The notes under the pieces were generated by a model. It did no database searches. It was not told where the DNA came from and worked only from the letters and a program-made list of their open reading frames with translations. From Thoreauomyces humboldtii (Eukaryota; Chytridiomycota; Chytridiomycetes; Spizellomycetales; Powellomycetaceae), in assembly GCA_027596035.1 (NCBI GenBank), contig JADGJA010000490.1, positions 1-17,010 of the forward strand: a stretch of DNA of 17,010 nucleotides. Direction: 5' to 3'. This document shows positions 15,909-17,010 of this stretch, in pieces. The translations under genes and the position numbers were made by a program. Numbering within the stretch: position 1 is the stretch's first letter; each line of letters begins with the position of its first letter.

Positions 15909-16888
15909 ATGAGCGTCACATTAAACCCATCAGAAGAGGTAAGGGATTGGAGGATCAAGATAGCAAGATCTCCCAAGAACGAAAGAGGCTGTTGCTTTAT
16001 TTGTGTCCAAGCTTTTGAGCGATCTCGGGAATGCTCAGTGGCAGTTTTCCTTCCCTGGCATTGATAGCAAGCCTTCGTATCGTCGCTCCTCACCCACGTC
16101 GGCGTCAAGACCCGTCGCTACCAGCCCACATACGAACCTAAACCAGAGGAATGTAGCACCTTCCTCTCACCCGCCAGCCGACCCTTCCCACTCCGGGTAT
16201 GTCACCCCCTTTCCATGGGTCCTCTCGGTAGCAGGGAACTGACGCATCCTTTCGCAACCTGTCCGCAGACCGAAGATGCATCCACAGCACCCCCACCCAC
16301 GTCCACACCGTTAACCATCAAACCTATCAAAGCACCGCACATTGCACCCTTCACCATCTCGGCGACTCGTCTCGAACCCATCCACGACATAAAGCTCCGC
16401 ATCGCAGAACAATGCGGCGTCGCGCCGGCGGCCCAACGCCTGGTGTACGGAGGAAAGGCGCTCTCGGACGCAAAGACCCTGCTGGACTACGACGTGGGCG
16501 TCGAGGGTGCGACCGTCCACCTCTTCGTGAAGGCTGGAGCTCAGGTCGTGGCACCGTCCGAGCCGGCGGTCGTCATCGTGCCGACCAAGGAGAGCAAGTC
16601 GACGGGGGAGACGTCGGAGAAGTCCTTGCAGGAGATGGTCAGGACGAAGGGTGAGGATCCTGCCCTTTGGAAGGGGATCAGGGATGTGTTGGAGGCGAAG
16701 ATTGGTTCAAAGGAAGCTGTTGAGACGGTGAGTTTTCGATGGGGTCGATGATGATCATCTGTTCGCCGCAAGCTGATGTCTGTTCCCGGCAGGTCTTTGC
16801 GGAGTTTGTCAAATCTTACCATGGCTTGTGCGGACCACTTTCGGCCGCGCAAAGGGCTGCTCTCCGGAAAGCCGAGGCAGCGGCTTGA
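15909..16888 (+). CDS. GET5: Get5/Mdy2-type ubiquitin-like protein of the GET pathway
   Basis: Exons 15909-15938, 16068-16196, 16269-16727 and 16793-16888 give 237 aa. The first exon holds only MSVTLNPSEE. After a 129-nt intron comes QAFVSSLLTHVGVKTRRYQP, which fits the Get4-binding N-terminal helix region of Get5 followed by the usual Pro/Tyr-rich stretch. A ubiquitin-like domain spans about 68-142 (LTIKPIKAP, IHDIKLRIAEQCGV, QRLVYGGKAL, LLDYDVGVEGATVHLFVK). A Ser/Thr/Glu linker follows. The C-terminal helical segment (DPALWKGIRDVLEAKIGS, VETVFAEFVKSYHGL) matches the homodimerisation domain seen in Get5 and Ubl4A. Get5 with Get4 bridges Sgt2 to the Get3 ATPase and passes tail-anchored proteins to the ER; it is cytosolic. 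All introns are phase 0. The first exon is the least certain part, since 10 codons cannot be checked against a motif. Confidence 0.9.
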
Positions 16889-17010
16889 TAATTCGGACAT
16901 GGGGACATTGCTTCCGAATGCAAACGCAGTTGCGACAGGAGTCTCCTGGAATGTATTTGTGCTGGAAACCCTTTGACATATGAAGTTGTACGAACATGCG
17001 TGTCCCTCCC
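16889..17010. other. Downstream of GET5, no gene seen
   Basis: The last 122 nt presumably contain the GET5 3' UTR. No supported open frame or RNA gene. Confidence 0.5.

Noticed and set aside
1..17010. CRISPR array, transposon, prophage or biosynthetic cluster
   Set aside because: No regularly spaced repeats, transposase motifs, terminal inverted repeats or clustered tailoring enzymes were seen; the genes are unrelated eukaryotic housekeeping genes.

Overview
The window looks like nuclear DNA of a basidiomycete fungus, probably Agaricomycotina, although the sequence alone does not fix the class. The evidence is dense short introns (about 50-130 nt, GT...AG, with CTNA-type branch points), compact genes on both strands, and proteins of the ordinary fungal core set. 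There is no bacterial, plasmid or viral signal. All gene models were built by hand by joining open frames at plausible splice sites. In every multi-exon model the exon lengths sum to a multiple of three.

Layout from left to right: (1) an unidentified coiled-coil protein on + (5-1027, start uncertain); (2) a DDHD-domain phospholipase-like protein on + (1710-4094, six exons); (3) a gene-poor stretch (4095-5640) with intron-like signals, a weak 96-aa gene candidate and several short repeats; (4) SWD2, a WD-repeat protein shared by COMPASS and the polyadenylation machinery, on + (5641-7120, seven exons); (5) CFT2/CPSF100 on - (10256-7217, ten exons), convergent with SWD2 and only 96 nt away; (6) a small basic, coiled-coil protein on + (10584-11111), divergent from CFT2; (7) a mitochondrial-type nucleoside diphosphate kinase on - (12559-11543, five exons); (8) an unidentified helical protein on + (13056-14351, three exons), divergent from the kinase gene; (9) an epoxide-hydrolase-like alpha/beta hydrolase on - (15689-14450, four exons), convergent with gene 8; (10) GET5/MDY2, a ubiquitin-like factor for tail-anchored protein insertion, on + (15909-16888, four exons), divergent from the hydrolase.

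The genes mostly form convergent and divergent pairs with intergenic gaps of about 100-500 nt, so shared promoters and overlapping 3' ends are likely. The one clear functional pairing is SWD2 with CFT2, whose yeast homologues are both in the cleavage and polyadenylation factor. The other genes are unrelated housekeeping functions: lipid metabolism, NTP balance, detoxification-type hydrolysis and membrane-protein targeting. I found no convincing new multi-gene system. The points most worth a second look are the SWD2-CFT2 arrangement, the unusually short N-terminus and altered final motif residue of the DDHD protein, and the three unidentified genes.
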